DNA of 59,515 bases. It comes from an uncultured Lachnospiraceae bacterium. GTDB lineage: Bacteria; Bacillota; Clostridia; Lachnospirales; Lachnospiraceae. The position numbers and the translations under genes are program-made. A model generated the notes under the pieces. The model saw nothing but the letters and a program-made list of their open reading frames with translations. It did no database searches and was not told where the DNA came from. This document shows, piece after piece, positions 16,403 to 26,049 of this stretch (the first letter of the stretch is position 1; every line of letters starts with the position of its first letter). Location: the NCBI GenBank assembly GCA_910588285.1, contig CAJUQB010000018.1, positions 1 through 59,515 of the forward strand. Reading direction: 5' to 3'.

Positions 16403-16469
16403 TGCTTCTTCCTCTTTCGTTCTTCCTTTATTTCTCTTCCATATATTATACGTGATAAAATGTAAAAAA

Positions 16470-16501
16470 GTTTCACATATATATATTAAATATTATGAAA
16501 C
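16470..16501. promoter_or_regulatory. GTTTCA/TGAAAC dyad upstream of the MBOAT gene
   Basis: GTTTCA (16470-16475) and TGAAAC (16496-16501) are inverted around a 20-base AT-only spacer, in the region that should hold the MBOAT-SGNH promoter. Possible operator; no regulator is identified. Confidence 0.35.
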
Positions 16502-16507
16502 ATATTT

Positions 16508-16555
16508 TCAATAGAAAAATAACACAAACCTGGTACTTTTTGGCCTGTGTTATTT
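16508..16555 (-). terminator. Terminator after the alpha-galactosidase gene
   Basis: AAATAACACA (16517-16526) and TGTGTTATTT (16546-16555) are perfect arms. On the minus strand the stem is followed by TTTCTATTG, about 20 bases past the alpha-galactosidase stop. Confidence 0.7.
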
Positions 16556-16574
16556 CTCTATATCGTATACTTTC

Positions 16575-18764
16575 CTATACCATCTTCAAATATATCAATG
16601 TTCCCTGGAAATCCCCCTGCATGGGCTTCATCAAAAGCCCTCCGTACATCAGGGTATCTCCCCGGTAGGTTCTCTCCTCCCCTTCGATCTGATACTGCCT
16701 GTCAGGGGCAAGTCCCTCCAGGAAAATCCGCCTGCTGCGCACATTTGGCCTGCTCAGCACCTGGATATAGGTCACCAGGCATTCGGTTCTGTCCTTGGAA
16801 ACCACCTGCCAGCAGTCGTATCCATGATTCTCCTGATAGGAGGCGAGCCTGTAATAATCTCCCTGCCGCACCAGATCATTATACTTGTGATACATGGCCA
16901 CCTGTTCCGGAATCATGGCCCGGTCCGCCTCTGAGATTCTGGCCACATCCAGCTCATAGCCAAAGGTTCCCGCCAGGGCCACATAGCCTCTGGTGGCAAA
17001 GGGTGTGGTCCGCCCCAGGATGTGGTTGGGGCAGTCCGAGACATGTGCGCCCATGGCGGACAGCGGGTAAATCATAGCCGTCCCTTCCTGAATGGACAGA
17101 CGCTCCACTGCGTCCGTATCGTCGGAGCACCAGATCTGGGGACTGTAGTACAGCATTCCCGGATCATACCGCCCGCCTCCGCCTGAGCAGTTCTCCAATA
17201 AAATATGGGGAAATTCCTCGGTCATTCTCCGCTGCAGCTCATACACAGCCAGCACATAGCGGTGATACAGCTCTCCCTGCCTGTCGGGAGGCAGCGCGAT
17301 GCTGCCCATATCGTTGAGCTGGCGGTTCATATCCCATTTCACATATTCAATGTTGGCGCTTCTCAGTACCTTTGCCACCTTTTCATAGATGCAGTCCACT
17401 ACCTCCGACCGGCTTAAGTCCAGCACCAGCTGGTTTCTGGTGAGAGAGGGCCCCCTGCCCGGCACCTGCAGGGCCCAGTCCGGATGCTCCCGGAACAGGT
17501 CGGAATCCGGGGAGATCATTTCCGGCTCAAACCAGATTCCAAACTTCATGCCCAGCTGGTTTACCTGATCCACCAGATATTTCAGCCCCCCTGAAAGCTT
17601 CTCCTCATTGACCTCCCAGTCCCCCAGGCTGGAATTGTCGTCATTGCGCCGTCCAAACCAGCCGTCGTCCATCACCAGCATTTCGATTCCCAGCTCTGCA
17701 GCCTGTCCGGCCAGCTTCAGCAGCGTATCTGTATTAAAATCAAAATAAGCAGCCTCCCAGCTGTTCAGCAAAATGGGACGCTTTTTCTCCTTATATTCCC
17801 CCCGGAGCAGGTGGCTGCGGTAGAGGTCATGGAAGGTTCTGGTCATTTTGCCAAGGCCCTGGCAGGAATATACCAGCACAGCCTCCGGTGCCTGGAACTG
17901 CTCCCCCGGCTCCAGTCTCCAGCAGAACTGATGGGGGTGGATTCCCATCATCACCCGGACGGAATCGAACTGGTTTCCCTCTGTCTGAGCCAGGAAATTA
18001 CCGGAATACACAAAATTCAATGCGTATACCTCCCCCTGCTTCTGGCTGCAGCCCTTCTCCGCCAGTGCCAGGAAGGGGTGCTCCTGATGGGAGGATTCCC
18101 CCCGGATGGAACCTGTGCTCTGCTTCCCCAGAGCCACCGGGCATCTCTGCAGCTTCCGCTCCCTGGCCCAGCCCCCATGGAGGGTAAGCATATCATACTC
18201 CCGGTTGTCCATGTCCATGGCCACGGACATAACCTTGGTCAGATACAGCTCTTCCCCTCCCTGGTTTCTTACCCGAACGCTTCTTGTAATGACATCCAGC
18301 TTACGGAAGGCCGTGTAATACAGTACTGCCTCCAGCTTCAGCACCTGATCCCAGAGCACCAGCTCCAGGGTATCGCAGTCCTCCTCCCCGCCGAAGGTTG
18401 CCGGAAGGCCGGGAAGCTCTGGCTTGCCCGGATAAATCTTATGGCTCCTATACAGCGGCATTACCACCTGGTGGCCGCCTCTGGTGCGCACCTCAATGGC
18501 TCCCTCCCGGTAATCCCCGCTGCCGCTTCCCGGGTATTCCATGGGAAAGGAATCCAGAAATGCATTCCGCTCCCGGTTATTCTTTCCAGGCACAAAGGGG
18601 CGCTCCTCTGTCCGCAGCAGATAGCGCAGGTCGTCCCCGCCCAGTTTTCTTCCATAATAGATGTGGCCCACAAAGCCCTCCTCATCCACAAGCCCCATGA
18701 GATAGCTGCTGCCTGGTGTATCCAGCTGAAAAACCCGTTCCTCTGTCCGATAACAAATACTCAT
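16575..18764 (-). CDS. Alpha-galactosidase, GH36
   Basis: A 729-residue glycoside hydrolase family 36 enzyme that removes terminal alpha-galactose from raffinose-type sugars or galactomannan. An N-terminal beta-sandwich (residues 1-320) precedes the TIM barrel. The motifs MDDGWFGRRNDD (365-376), GIWFEPEMISPDSDL (409-423), YVKWDMNRQ with nucleophile Asp478, and CSDDTD with acid/base Asp548 are all intact. AGGAGG eight bases before the ATG fixes the start; a frame 24 codons longer has no such site. No signal peptide is seen, so the enzyme is intracellular and must rely on an oligosaccharide transporter elsewhere. It has its own terminator. Confidence 0.96.
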   Translation of the reverse strand: MSICYRTEERVFQLDTPGSSYLMGLVDEEGFVGHIYYGRKLGGDDLRYLLRTEERPFVPGKNNRERNAFLDSFPMEYPGSGSGDYREGAIEVRTRGGHQVVMPLYRSHKIYPGKPELPGLPATFGGEEDCDTLELVLWDQVLKLEAVLYYTAFRKLDVITRSVRVRNQGGEELYLTKVMSVAMDMDNREYDMLTLHGGWARERKLQRCPVALGKQSTGSIRGESSHQEHPFLALAEKGCSQKQGEVYALNFVYSGNFLAQTEGNQFDSVRVMMGIHPHQFCWRLEPGEQFQAPEAVLVYSCQGLGKMTRTFHDLYRSHLLRGEYKEKKRPILLNSWEAAYFDFNTDTLLKLAGQAAELGIEMLVMDDGWFGRRNDDNSSLGDWEVNEEKLSGGLKYLVDQVNQLGMKFGIWFEPEMISPDSDLFREHPDWALQVPGRGPSLTRNQLVLDLSRSEVVDCIYEKVAKVLRSANIEYVKWDMNRQLNDMGSIALPPDRQGELYHRYVLAVYELQRRMTEEFPHILLENCSGGGGRYDPGMLYYSPQIWCSDDTDAVERLSIQEGTAMIYPLSAMGAHVSDCPNHILGRTTPFATRGYVALAGTFGYELDVARISEADRAMIPEQVAMYHKYNDLVRQGDYYRLASYQENHGYDCWQVVSKDRTECLVTYIQVLSRPNVRSRRIFLEGLAPDRQYQIEGEERTYRGDTLMYGGLLMKPMQGDFQGTLIYLKMV

Positions 18765-18855
18765 GATTTCCTCCTTTTTTGTAATCCCCATTTCTTTCAT
18801 TCGGCTTATTATATCTCCTTTCCCTAAGTTCGGCAACTGTTTTTCTCCAGAATTA

Positions 18856-18884
18856 TTGATTTCCCGGACAGATACGAATATAAT
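18856..18884 (+). promoter_or_regulatory. Promoter of the topoisomerase III gene
   Basis: TTGATT (18856-18861) and TATAAT (18879-18884) are 17 bases apart, about 50 bases upstream of the topB start. Confidence 0.75.
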
Positions 18885-18937
18885 GGGAATAGCCCCACAG
18901 ACGGGCTGCTTGTAAGACGTATTCAGGAGGATTATTT

Positions 18938-21154
18938 ATGGCATCTAAAACACTGGTCATCGCAGAAAAACCATCCGTTGCCCGGGACATCGCCCGGGTG
19001 CTTCACTGTAAGAAAAAGACAACTGCCTATCTGGAGGGAGAACGCTACATCGTCACCTGGGCCCTGGGCCATCTGGTGACATTGGCAGATCCTGAGGAAT
19101 ACGGAAAGGAATACCAGACCTGGAGCCTGGACACCCTGCCCATGCTTCCCGCCCAATGGAAGCTGGTGGTCATCCGGCAGTCCGGCCGGCAGTTCTCGGC
19201 AATCAAGGAGCTGATTGGCCGGAAGGATGTGGCTGAGATTGTGAATGCCTGTGACGCCGGCCGGGAGGGGGAGCTGGTGGCCCGCTGGATCCTGGAAATG
19301 GCCGGCTGCCGAAAGCCCCTGAAGCGCCTGTGGATCTCCTCTGTCACAGACAAGGCCATCCGGGAGGGCTTCGCTCATCTGAAGCCTGGAAAGGATTATG
19401 AGAACCTCTTTCATGCCGCCGTTGCCCGGGCCCAGTCCGACTGGGTGGTCGGCATCAATGCCACCCGTGCCCTGACCTGCAAATATAACGCCCAGCTCTC
19501 CTGCGGCCGGGTGCAGACTCCCACCCTGGCCATGATTGCTGCCCGGGAGGAGGAGATTCGGGGCTTTACTCCTGCCCCCTACTACGGCCTGCGCGCCTCT
19601 GCCGGCGGAATCTCCTTTGCCTGGACAGACAAAAACGGCTCTGCCAGGACCTTTCATAGAGAAAAGGCAGAAGCCATCCAAAGGGAGGCCTCCTCGGCAT
19701 CCCTGAAGATTACAGAGCTTACCCGCAGGACCAGGCTCACCCCAGCCCCGGCCCTCTATGACCTGACGGCGCTGCAGCGGGAGGCCAATGCCCGGTTCGG
19801 ATTTTCCCCCAAGGAGACTCTGAACATCATGCAGCGCCTTTATGAGAACCACAAGGTACTGACCTATCCCCGGACGGATTCCCGCCACCTCACCGAGGAC
19901 ATGGTTCCAACCCTGCCGGAGCGGCTTTCTGTCTGCGCCGTGGGGCCCTACCGCAAGCTGGCCGGAAGGCTTTCCCAGCAAAAGCTTTCCCCCAATAAGA
20001 ATGTTGTGGACAATAAAAAGGTATCTGACCACCATGCCATTATCCCCACCGAGCAGTTTGTCCAGCTGGATCATATGACCAATGAGGAGCGGAAGCTGTA
20101 TGACCTGGTAGTGCGCCGTTTCCTGGCAGTGCTCTGCCCGCCCAGCCAGTCCGAGGACACCACGGTAACGGCTGTCCTGGGAACGGAGACCTTCACTGCC
20201 AGGGCTGCGGTCCAAACAGTCCCCGGATGGCGGCAGGCCTATGAGGAGACAGAGGATTTCATGCTGTTGGAGGAGGATGGGGATGCGGATGCTCCCCAGA
20301 ACCAGACGCAGCAGGCGGATCTATCCGCCCTGAAAAAGGGGGACCTCCTTCCCGTCCGGTCCTTAACCATAACCGAGGGCAGGACAAAGCCCCCTGCCCG
20401 TTTCACGGAAGGCACCCTCATCGCTGCCATGGAACACCCGGCAAAATACATGGATCAGGACAACCAGGCCTTTGCGAAAGCCCTGAGTGAGACCGGGGGC
20501 CTGGGAACTGTGGCCACCCGCGCAGATATCATCGAAAAGCTCTTTTCCGGCTTCCTGATGGAGAAAAAGGGAAATGAGATCCACATCACCTCCAAGGGAA
20601 CCCAGCTCCTGAAGCTGGTGCCCCAGGATCTGAAGAGTCCGGCCCTGACGGCTGCCTGGGAGCTGCGGCTGGGCGCCATTGCCCAGGGCCGGGAATCCGG
20701 CCAATCATTCATGGAGGAGATTGCAGCTTACACAAAAGTCCTGATTCAGGAGATCAAAGCTGCTGACGGCAGCTTCCGCCATGACAACATGACCCGCACC
20801 AAATGTCCCCAGTGCGGGAAATTCATGCTGGAGGTCAATGGCAGGCACGGGAAGCTTCTGGTCTGCCAGGACCGGGCCTGCGGCTGCCGGGAGACCATCT
20901 CCCGCCGCACCAATGCCCGCTGCCCGGTCTGCCACAAGAAGATGGAGCTTGTGGGCAAGGGAGACGGGCAGCGCTTTGTCTGCGTCTGCGGCCACAAGGA
21001 GAAAATGAAAGCCTTTGAGGAACGCCGGGCCCGGGAGGGAAAGGGCGTCAACAAGCGGGATGTGAACAACTACATGAAAAAACAGGCCCAGGAGGCAAAA
21101 GAACCCATCAACAATGCCTTTGCGGATGCATTTGCCAGGCTGGACCTGAAATAG
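18938..21154 (+). CDS. topB: DNA topoisomerase III
   Basis: A 738-residue type IA topoisomerase, TopB group. The TOPRIM domain starts the protein: EKPSVARDIARVL with Glu10 and NACDAGREGEL with Asp106. The catalytic tyrosine is Tyr310 in VLTYPRTDSRHL. Residues 188-200 (SCGRVQTPTLAMI) are the usual type IA segment. The C-terminus carries zinc-ribbon cysteine pairs, CPQCGKF near 623, CQDRACGC and CPVCHKK, then a basic tail. AGGAGG precedes the ATG. Such copies of TopB in Clostridia are found both in chromosomes and in conjugative elements; no conjugation genes are nearby, so this appears chromosomal. It decatenates DNA during replication and recombination. Confidence 0.95.
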   Translation: MASKTLVIAEKPSVARDIARVLHCKKKTTAYLEGERYIVTWALGHLVTLADPEEYGKEYQTWSLDTLPMLPAQWKLVVIRQSGRQFSAIKELIGRKDVAEIVNACDAGREGELVARWILEMAGCRKPLKRLWISSVTDKAIREGFAHLKPGKDYENLFHAAVARAQSDWVVGINATRALTCKYNAQLSCGRVQTPTLAMIAAREEEIRGFTPAPYYGLRASAGGISFAWTDKNGSARTFHREKAEAIQREASSASLKITELTRRTRLTPAPALYDLTALQREANARFGFSPKETLNIMQRLYENHKVLTYPRTDSRHLTEDMVPTLPERLSVCAVGPYRKLAGRLSQQKLSPNKNVVDNKKVSDHHAIIPTEQFVQLDHMTNEERKLYDLVVRRFLAVLCPPSQSEDTTVTAVLGTETFTARAAVQTVPGWRQAYEETEDFMLLEEDGDADAPQNQTQQADLSALKKGDLLPVRSLTITEGRTKPPARFTEGTLIAAMEHPAKYMDQDNQAFAKALSETGGLGTVATRADIIEKLFSGFLMEKKGNEIHITSKGTQLLKLVPQDLKSPALTAAWELRLGAIAQGRESGQSFMEEIAAYTKVLIQEIKAADGSFRHDNMTRTKCPQCGKFMLEVNGRHGKLLVCQDRACGCRETISRRTNARCPVCHKKMELVGKGDGQRFVCVCGHKEKMKAFEERRAREGKGVNKRDVNNYMKKQAQEAKEPINNAFADAFARLDLK

Positions 21155-21175
21155 ATCAAAACGAACTCAAGCTTA

Positions 21176-22543
21176 TTACCTGCCTCCAAAGGCCTGCAGA
21201 TATCCCATCACAAAGATCACCAGCACAATGACCGGAAGGATATAAGCCACATAGACCCTGGACCATTTGGGGAACTTCAATCCCTTGCCGGAATCGGCCT
21301 CCTCTGTAAACTTCTTCCAGCCCCAGCCGTAACGCCAGGTACAGAATACCAGGTAGATGAGGCTGCCGATGGGCAGGATGTTGTTGGAGATAATAAAATC
21401 CTCAAAGCCCTGGATGTCAAAGCCCAGGGGCTGCACCCCGCTCCACAGGTTAAAGCCCAGAGCACAGGGAATACTTAAGATTGCAATGACAATCCCGTTG
21501 ACAATGGCTGCCTTGCGCTTGCCAAAGCCCAGCAGATCCTGATAAAAGCTGATAATGTTCTGGAAAACGGCAATCACTGTGGACAGGGCTGCAAAGCTCA
21601 TAAATACAAAAAACAGCGTTCCAAAGATGCGTCCTCCTGCCATCTGCTGGAAGATATTGGGCAGTGTTACAAACACCAGGCCAGGGCCCTCTCCCGGATT
21701 CACGTCAAAGGCAAAGCAGGCCGGAAAGATAATCAGGCCAGCCAGAAATGCCACTACGGTATCCAGCACGCAGACATTCAGGGCCTCTCCGGTCAGGGAA
21801 CGCTCCCGATTTACATAGCTTCCGAAGATCGCCATGGCCCCAATGCCCAGGCTCAGGGTGAAAAATGCCTGTCCCATGGCAGCGTAGAGTACATTTCCGA
21901 TCCCAGCCTCAGTAATCTTGGAAAAATCAGGCACCAGGTAGAAGGCCAGCCCCTCCCCGGCTCCCGGCAGGGTCACGCTGCGGACACAGAGCACCAGCAG
22001 AATCACAAACAGCAGGCTCATCATCCATTTTGTGATGCGCTCCACGCCCTTCTGCAGGCCGATACTGCAGACCAAGGTTCCCAGAACCACCACCACAAGC
22101 ATTCCGCCTACCATGCCTGTGGGAGAGCCCAGCATCTCGTTGAACACCGCCCCGGTGTCCACCGTCTCTTGGGCAAATTCACCGGCAACCATTTTCTTGA
22201 TATAGATCAGCATCCATCCGGCTACTGTGGTGTAAAACATCATCAGCACATAATTTCCAGCCATAATCAGCCAGCTGGCAATATGCCACTTACTGCCCTT
22301 TGGCTCCAATACATGAAAGCTTCTGGCTGCCGACCGCTGGCTGGCCCGGCCCACAGAAAATTCCATTACCATGATGGGCAGTCCCAGGATTGCCAGGAAT
22401 CCCAGATAGATCAGCACAAAGGCCGCCCCGCCGTACTTTCCTGTGATGTAGGGGAAACGCCAGACATTTCCCAGGCCAACCGCGCATCCCACAGAGATCA
22501 GGATAAACCCGATCCGGGATGATAATCGTTCTCTTTTTTCCAT
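21176..22543 (-). CDS. Sodium-dependent transporter, NSS (SNF) family
   Basis: A 455-residue neurotransmitter:sodium symporter family protein (LeuT fold), importing amino acids with Na+. The family start is clear: SRIGFILISVGCAVGLGNVWRFPY (residues 8-31), holding the unwound TM1 with its Gly and Asn sodium ligands. Eleven to twelve hydrophobic segments follow. FAALSTVIAVFQN matches the TM8 sodium site. The C-terminus is short, as in the bacterial eleven-to-twelve-helix branch. AAGGAG precedes the ATG. It converges with topB, with only 21 bases between stops, and no terminator is evident there. Substrate is unknown; relatives transport tryptophan, leucine or alanine. Confidence 0.93.
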   Translation of the reverse strand: MEKRERLSSRIGFILISVGCAVGLGNVWRFPYITGKYGGAAFVLIYLGFLAILGLPIMVMEFSVGRASQRSAARSFHVLEPKGSKWHIASWLIMAGNYVLMMFYTTVAGWMLIYIKKMVAGEFAQETVDTGAVFNEMLGSPTGMVGGMLVVVVLGTLVCSIGLQKGVERITKWMMSLLFVILLVLCVRSVTLPGAGEGLAFYLVPDFSKITEAGIGNVLYAAMGQAFFTLSLGIGAMAIFGSYVNRERSLTGEALNVCVLDTVVAFLAGLIIFPACFAFDVNPGEGPGLVFVTLPNIFQQMAGGRIFGTLFFVFMSFAALSTVIAVFQNIISFYQDLLGFGKRKAAIVNGIVIAILSIPCALGFNLWSGVQPLGFDIQGFEDFIISNNILPIGSLIYLVFCTWRYGWGWKKFTEEADSGKGLKFPKWSRVYVAYILPVIVLVIFVMGYLQAFGGR

Positions 22544-22685
22544 TATACAAATACTCCTTCTTTTTTTCCTTCCGGAAATTCCGCTTTTGGGAATTACCTT
22601 ATTGAATTATAGCATAGATCGGCAAAGAATACAGCAAAATTATCGCTTCTCCTTCATTTTTCTTCATTCAGCGGTTAAAATCCCC

Positions 22686-23216
22686 TCACAGTACACATTC
22701 CAGCTGACAGTCATAGGGCTCTGCCTCCACATGCTTCTTGTTGTACTCCATTGCCTCCCCACAGCCCATGGACTGATAAAATCTCTGGCTCTCCACAGCA
22801 GAATGGGCTGATATATACAGCTTCCTGGCTCCCTGTTCCCTGGCCCAGCCCTTTGCCGCCGCAAAAAGCTCCCGTCCGATCCCGCTCCTTCTCATATCCT
22901 GGGATACATGGATGCTGGTAAGGTCCAGATACCGGTTCTCCCCGCCAAAAAGCTCTGCCTCCACGGAAACAAAGCCCTTCAAACGGTTCTCAAGGAAGGC
23001 TCCATACACAAAGCCCCCGGTCTTAAGGGTATTCTTAAGGCAGGCCGCCAGCACCTCATAGTCCTCCTTGGACCAGTCGTCAATAAAGGGGTCTGCCTTC
23101 ACGACCCATTTTCCCTCCACCTGACGCAGACAGTCCACCACCACCTGACGGCGGATAAAATCCCCAAACAGCCCCAGGTTCAATTCTTCATCAAGTATCC
23201 TTCTATATGTAATCAT
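22686..23216 (-). CDS. GNAT family N-acetyltransferase
   Basis: A 176-residue Gcn5-related acetyltransferase. The acetyl-CoA binding motif A is visible as the strand LDLTSIHVSQDMRRSGIGRELF (about residues 105-126) with the R/Q-x-x-G-x-G/A pyrophosphate loop RRSGIG. The C-terminal ARKLYISAHSAVESQRFYQSMGC is the usual motif B. The start MITYRRIL overlaps the stop of the helix-hairpin-helix gene upstream by four bases (ATGA), so it is chosen over a start seven codons earlier. Substrate is unknown. The coupling suggests the two small proteins are made together. Confidence 0.88.
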   Translation of the reverse strand: MITYRRILDEELNLGLFGDFIRRQVVVDCLRQVEGKWVVKADPFIDDWSKEDYEVLAACLKNTLKTGGFVYGAFLENRLKGFVSVEAELFGGENRYLDLTSIHVSQDMRRSGIGRELFAAAKGWAREQGARKLYISAHSAVESQRFYQSMGCGEAMEYNKKHVEAEPYDCQLECVL

Positions 23217-23476
23217 ACATCCCTCCAGTTCCACCATTTCAGCTTGTCCGGGTCATGCACCTGGTTGTTGGCATAATATACCGCCAGGCGGTACACATAC
23301 AGAACGCACCGGTCGTCCCGGAAGCCCTTGAACAGACAGTCCTTCTCATACAATTCCTCCGGATCTGCTCCCACCAGGTCGTCTATGGTATGGATCCCGA
23401 TATTAAAAAAATGCTGTTCCATGTTCTTTCCCACACCGGGAATATTTTTCAGATCCTTTTCCTCCAGTTTTGCCAT
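23213..23476 (-). CDS. Helix-hairpin-helix protein, Cdd1 family
   Basis: An 87-residue protein of the Cdd1 (pathogenicity locus) helix-hairpin-helix group. LKNIPGVGKNMEQHFFNIGIHTIDDLVGADPEELYEKD is a canonical HhH: the G-V-G hairpin and the second helix for non-specific DNA or nucleic acid contact. The C-terminal part contains CVLYVYRLAVYYANNQ and a Trp-rich end (KWWNWRDV). GGAGG is six bases before the second of two adjacent ATG codons, which is therefore chosen. Its stop overlaps the acetyltransferase start. Biological role is unknown despite wide occurrence. Confidence 0.85.
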   Translation of the reverse strand: MAKLEEKDLKNIPGVGKNMEQHFFNIGIHTIDDLVGADPEELYEKDCLFKGFRDDRCVLYVYRLAVYYANNQVHDPDKLKWWNWRDV

Positions 23477-23668
23477 CATAATCCTCCATCTATTTTACTG
23501 CCTCCTCCGCCAACCATTTTACCCTCTGATCCGCCATTCCAGCATCATCCTACAAGCTGAAAAACGGCAGCCAGAAATCCCCGGCCGCCGTATGTATTTT
23601 CCCCTGTTTTGTCCCAAAAATCCGTCCAACAGTGTGCTGCATTCTTCGGCACAGACATGGGCTGTCTG

Positions 23669-24538
23669 TCAATCTGCAAGCTGCTTCCGGTATTGGTCAA
23701 TATCCGCCTGCAGACACTCCAGCCGCGTCCCCTGGTAGCTGTATTCCCGCTCCACAATATAGGCCGCGCAGCCCTGTGCGTCCGCTGTCTCCTTTAATGC
23801 CTTCCAGTCCACCAGGCCCTCTCCTGCCCCGCAGTTGATCTTCTTCTGGCGCTCCATCTCAGCAGTCATTTCCGGTGTAAAGACCGGTCTGCCGTTCTCG
23901 TCCTTCTCAATGCTCTCCCAATCCATAAAGGGCTGGGGCCCAATGGCCTCGCTGCTCTCCTTGATATGGATGAGACGGATCCTTCCGCTCTTTTCCTTGA
24001 CAAAGGCAATGGGATCCACACCGGCAGCTGCACACCAGCCTGCATCCAGCTCAAAGCCCACGTGCTCCGGATTGGTCTCCTCCATGAGGATGTCAATGAT
24101 GCGCTTCTCCCCGTAGCTTCCGAATTCCTGGGTGTGGTTGTGGTAGGTAACCATAAGCCCTTCTCTGCCGCAGGCCTCCCCCAGCTCGTTCAGCTTTGCC
24201 GCAAATGCATGTACCTCCGCCTCGTTCATCATGGGATGCATGCCAATCCCGATAAATCGCATGCCAAGGGTCTTGGCATAGGGCAGATAGGTCAGGATCT
24301 GATCTGCATTCACATGCATGGAAACCGGAGTAAGCCCATACTCCTCCAGCAGCTGCTTCATCTCCTCAGCCGGAACCTCCAGATTCATGCCAAACAGCTC
24401 CACGCCGTCATAACCCATCCGGGCGGCTGCCTTCAGGTTCTCCCTGGTGTCATTGTTGTTCCCATCCATAAAGGAATACATCTGCAGGCAGATTCCCTCA
24501 ACTCTTGCCGGATTTTCCTGGAATAAATTTGTGCTCAT
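23669..24538 (-). CDS. Sugar phosphate isomerase/epimerase (xylose isomerase-like TIM barrel)
   Basis: A 289-residue protein of the AP endonuclease 2/xylose isomerase-like TIM barrel family (IolE, IolI and relatives). It shows the typical first strand GICLQMYSF, the helix ENLKAAARMGYDGVELFGM, VSMHVN, MVTYHNHTQEFG with metal-binding His, and GFELDAGWCAAAGVDP with the Glu-x-Asp metal ligands. GRIRLIHIKES is the later metal strand. A divalent-metal sugar or inositol isomerase is likely. AGGAGAGG precedes the ATG. No sugar transport or inositol genes are adjacent, so the substrate stays open. Confidence 0.9.
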   Translation of the reverse strand: MSTNLFQENPARVEGICLQMYSFMDGNNNDTRENLKAAARMGYDGVELFGMNLEVPAEEMKQLLEEYGLTPVSMHVNADQILTYLPYAKTLGMRFIGIGMHPMMNEAEVHAFAAKLNELGEACGREGLMVTYHNHTQEFGSYGEKRIIDILMEETNPEHVGFELDAGWCAAAGVDPIAFVKEKSGRIRLIHIKESSEAIGPQPFMDWESIEKDENGRPVFTPEMTAEMERQKKINCGAGEGLVDWKALKETADAQGCAAYIVEREYSYQGTRLECLQADIDQYRKQLAD

Positions 24539-24783
24539 TGCTTCCTCTCCTTTTCATTTTTGATTTCCCCTGCCAATGGCCTGCGGGGAGCCTTTTTTAG
24601 TATACCACAGTTCTTTCCCGGAGGGGGAAATTTTTTCTTACCCACAGGAAAAATCCTGTCCCCCCGAATCTCCCCCTGCATACCATAAGATTTTATTATC
24701 CTTTTATCACGATTCATAATTTCCATTCATTTGCATCTTGCTTTATAATCAACACAAGAACATGAAGGAGGTCAAAACTGAAC

Positions 24784-25812
24784 ATGAAGCAGATCAAAAC
24801 ACTCTGGAAGGGGCTTCTGCTCTGCCTGTGCATTGCCGTCCCCAGCTATTTTCTCGGAAAGCAGTTTCCGGTTATCGGAGGCGCCGTATTTGCAATCCTG
24901 ATCGGAATGCTCCTGGCCGTTTTCCTCAAACAAAAAGACGCCCTCCTGCCAGGTATCACCTTTACATCCAAAAAAATCCTGCAGTGGGCCGTCATCCTTT
25001 TGGGCTTTGGCCTGAACCTGAATGTGATCCTGGAAACCGGCAGCCAGTCCCTGCCCATCATTGTGTCCACCATCACCATATCCCTGGTAATCGCTGCAAT
25101 CCTGAAGAAATTACTGCATATCCCATCCAAAATATCCACTTTGGTGGGGGTGGGCTCCTCCATCTGCGGCGGCTCCGCCATTGCTGCCACTGCCTCTGTC
25201 ATTGACGCTGACGACGAGGAAGTAGCCCAGGCCATCTCCGTCATATTTTTCTTCAATGTCCTGGCCGCCCTGATCTTCCCGGCCCTGGGCGCCTGGCTGG
25301 GCTTTCAGTCCACCAGCGGCGAGGCCTTTGGCATCTTTGCAGGAACGGCCATCAATGACACCTCTTCCGTAACTGCCGCAGCCTCCACCTGGGATTCCAT
25401 GTACCAGCTGGGCTCCCAGACGCTGGATAAGGCAGTTACCGTAAAGCTCACACGGACCCTGGCCATTATCCCCATTACCCTGTTTCTGGCCTTCTTCCGG
25501 ATGAAGCAGCCTGGGAACGCCTCACAGAAGGTGAATTTTCGGAAAATATTCCCCTTCTTCATCCTGTTCTTTGTGGCTGCCTCTGTGATTACCACAGTTG
25601 CCGTGCAGTTCGGGGTATCTGCCAGTGCATTTGCGCCCTTAAAAAGCCTGAGCCACTTTTTTATCATCATGGCCATGGCTGCCATTGGCCTGAATACCAA
25701 CATTGTCAAGCTGGTGAAAAGCGGCGGAAAGCCCATTATCATGGGACTGTGCTGCTGGGCCGGCATTACAGGCGTAAGCCTCATTGCCCAGCGGCTGATG
25801 AACCTGTGGTAA
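24784..25812 (+). CDS. YeiH family putative sulfate exporter
   Basis: A 342-residue membrane protein of the YeiH (Cons_hypoth698) family. Ten or so hydrophobic segments are seen. Family hallmarks include KKILQWAVILLGFGLNL (residues 60-76), VGVGSSICGGSAIAATASVI (118-137), and FGIFAGTAINDTSSVTAAAS (181-200). Members are annotated as putative sulfate or sulfite exporters, but direct transport evidence is limited. AAGGAGG lies upstream. TATAAT at about 24751 probably belongs to its promoter. It may link to sulfate released by the sulfatase encoded 2.5 kb away, though that is only a guess. Confidence 0.9.
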   Translation: MKQIKTLWKGLLLCLCIAVPSYFLGKQFPVIGGAVFAILIGMLLAVFLKQKDALLPGITFTSKKILQWAVILLGFGLNLNVILETGSQSLPIIVSTITISLVIAAILKKLLHIPSKISTLVGVGSSICGGSAIAATASVIDADDEEVAQAISVIFFFNVLAALIFPALGAWLGFQSTSGEAFGIFAGTAINDTSSVTAAASTWDSMYQLGSQTLDKAVTVKLTRTLAIIPITLFLAFFRMKQPGNASQKVNFRKIFPFFILFFVAASVITTVAVQFGVSASAFAPLKSLSHFFIIMAMAAIGLNTNIVKLVKSGGKPIIMGLCCWAGITGVSLIAQRLMNLW

Positions 25813-25820
25813 GCGGGATG

Positions 25821-26033
25821 TCAATATTTCTTGGTGACATTGTCGACCCCATACATTTCCATAAATGTATGGAGGTCCTTGTCACTTTGAATGAACATCA
25901 CTTCCTCAAACCGGCCGGTACGGATATCCTCAAAGCCCGCCACCTGCTCTCCGTTGCAGATGCTGCATTTCAAAACCGGCCGCTGGTTTTCTCTGTCGTA
26001 GGTTTTCTTTTCTGTCTTCTTTTTTCCAAACAT
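25821..26033 (-). CDS. Small conserved CxxC protein, unknown function
   Basis: A 70-residue protein of a type common in Lachnospiraceae. A basic start (MFGKKKTEKKTYD) is followed by VLKCSICNGEQVAGFED, with one CxxC pair that could bind metal or be redox active, then an acidic helix ending in a Lys-Lys-Tyr tail. GGAGA precedes the ATG. Its stop lies eight bases from the YeiH stop on the other strand. I know of no experimental function. Confidence 0.75.
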   Translation of the reverse strand: MFGKKKTEKKTYDRENQRPVLKCSICNGEQVAGFEDIRTGRFEEVMFIQSDKDLHTFMEMYGVDNVTKKY

Positions 26034-26049
26034 AGATATCTCCTGAAAT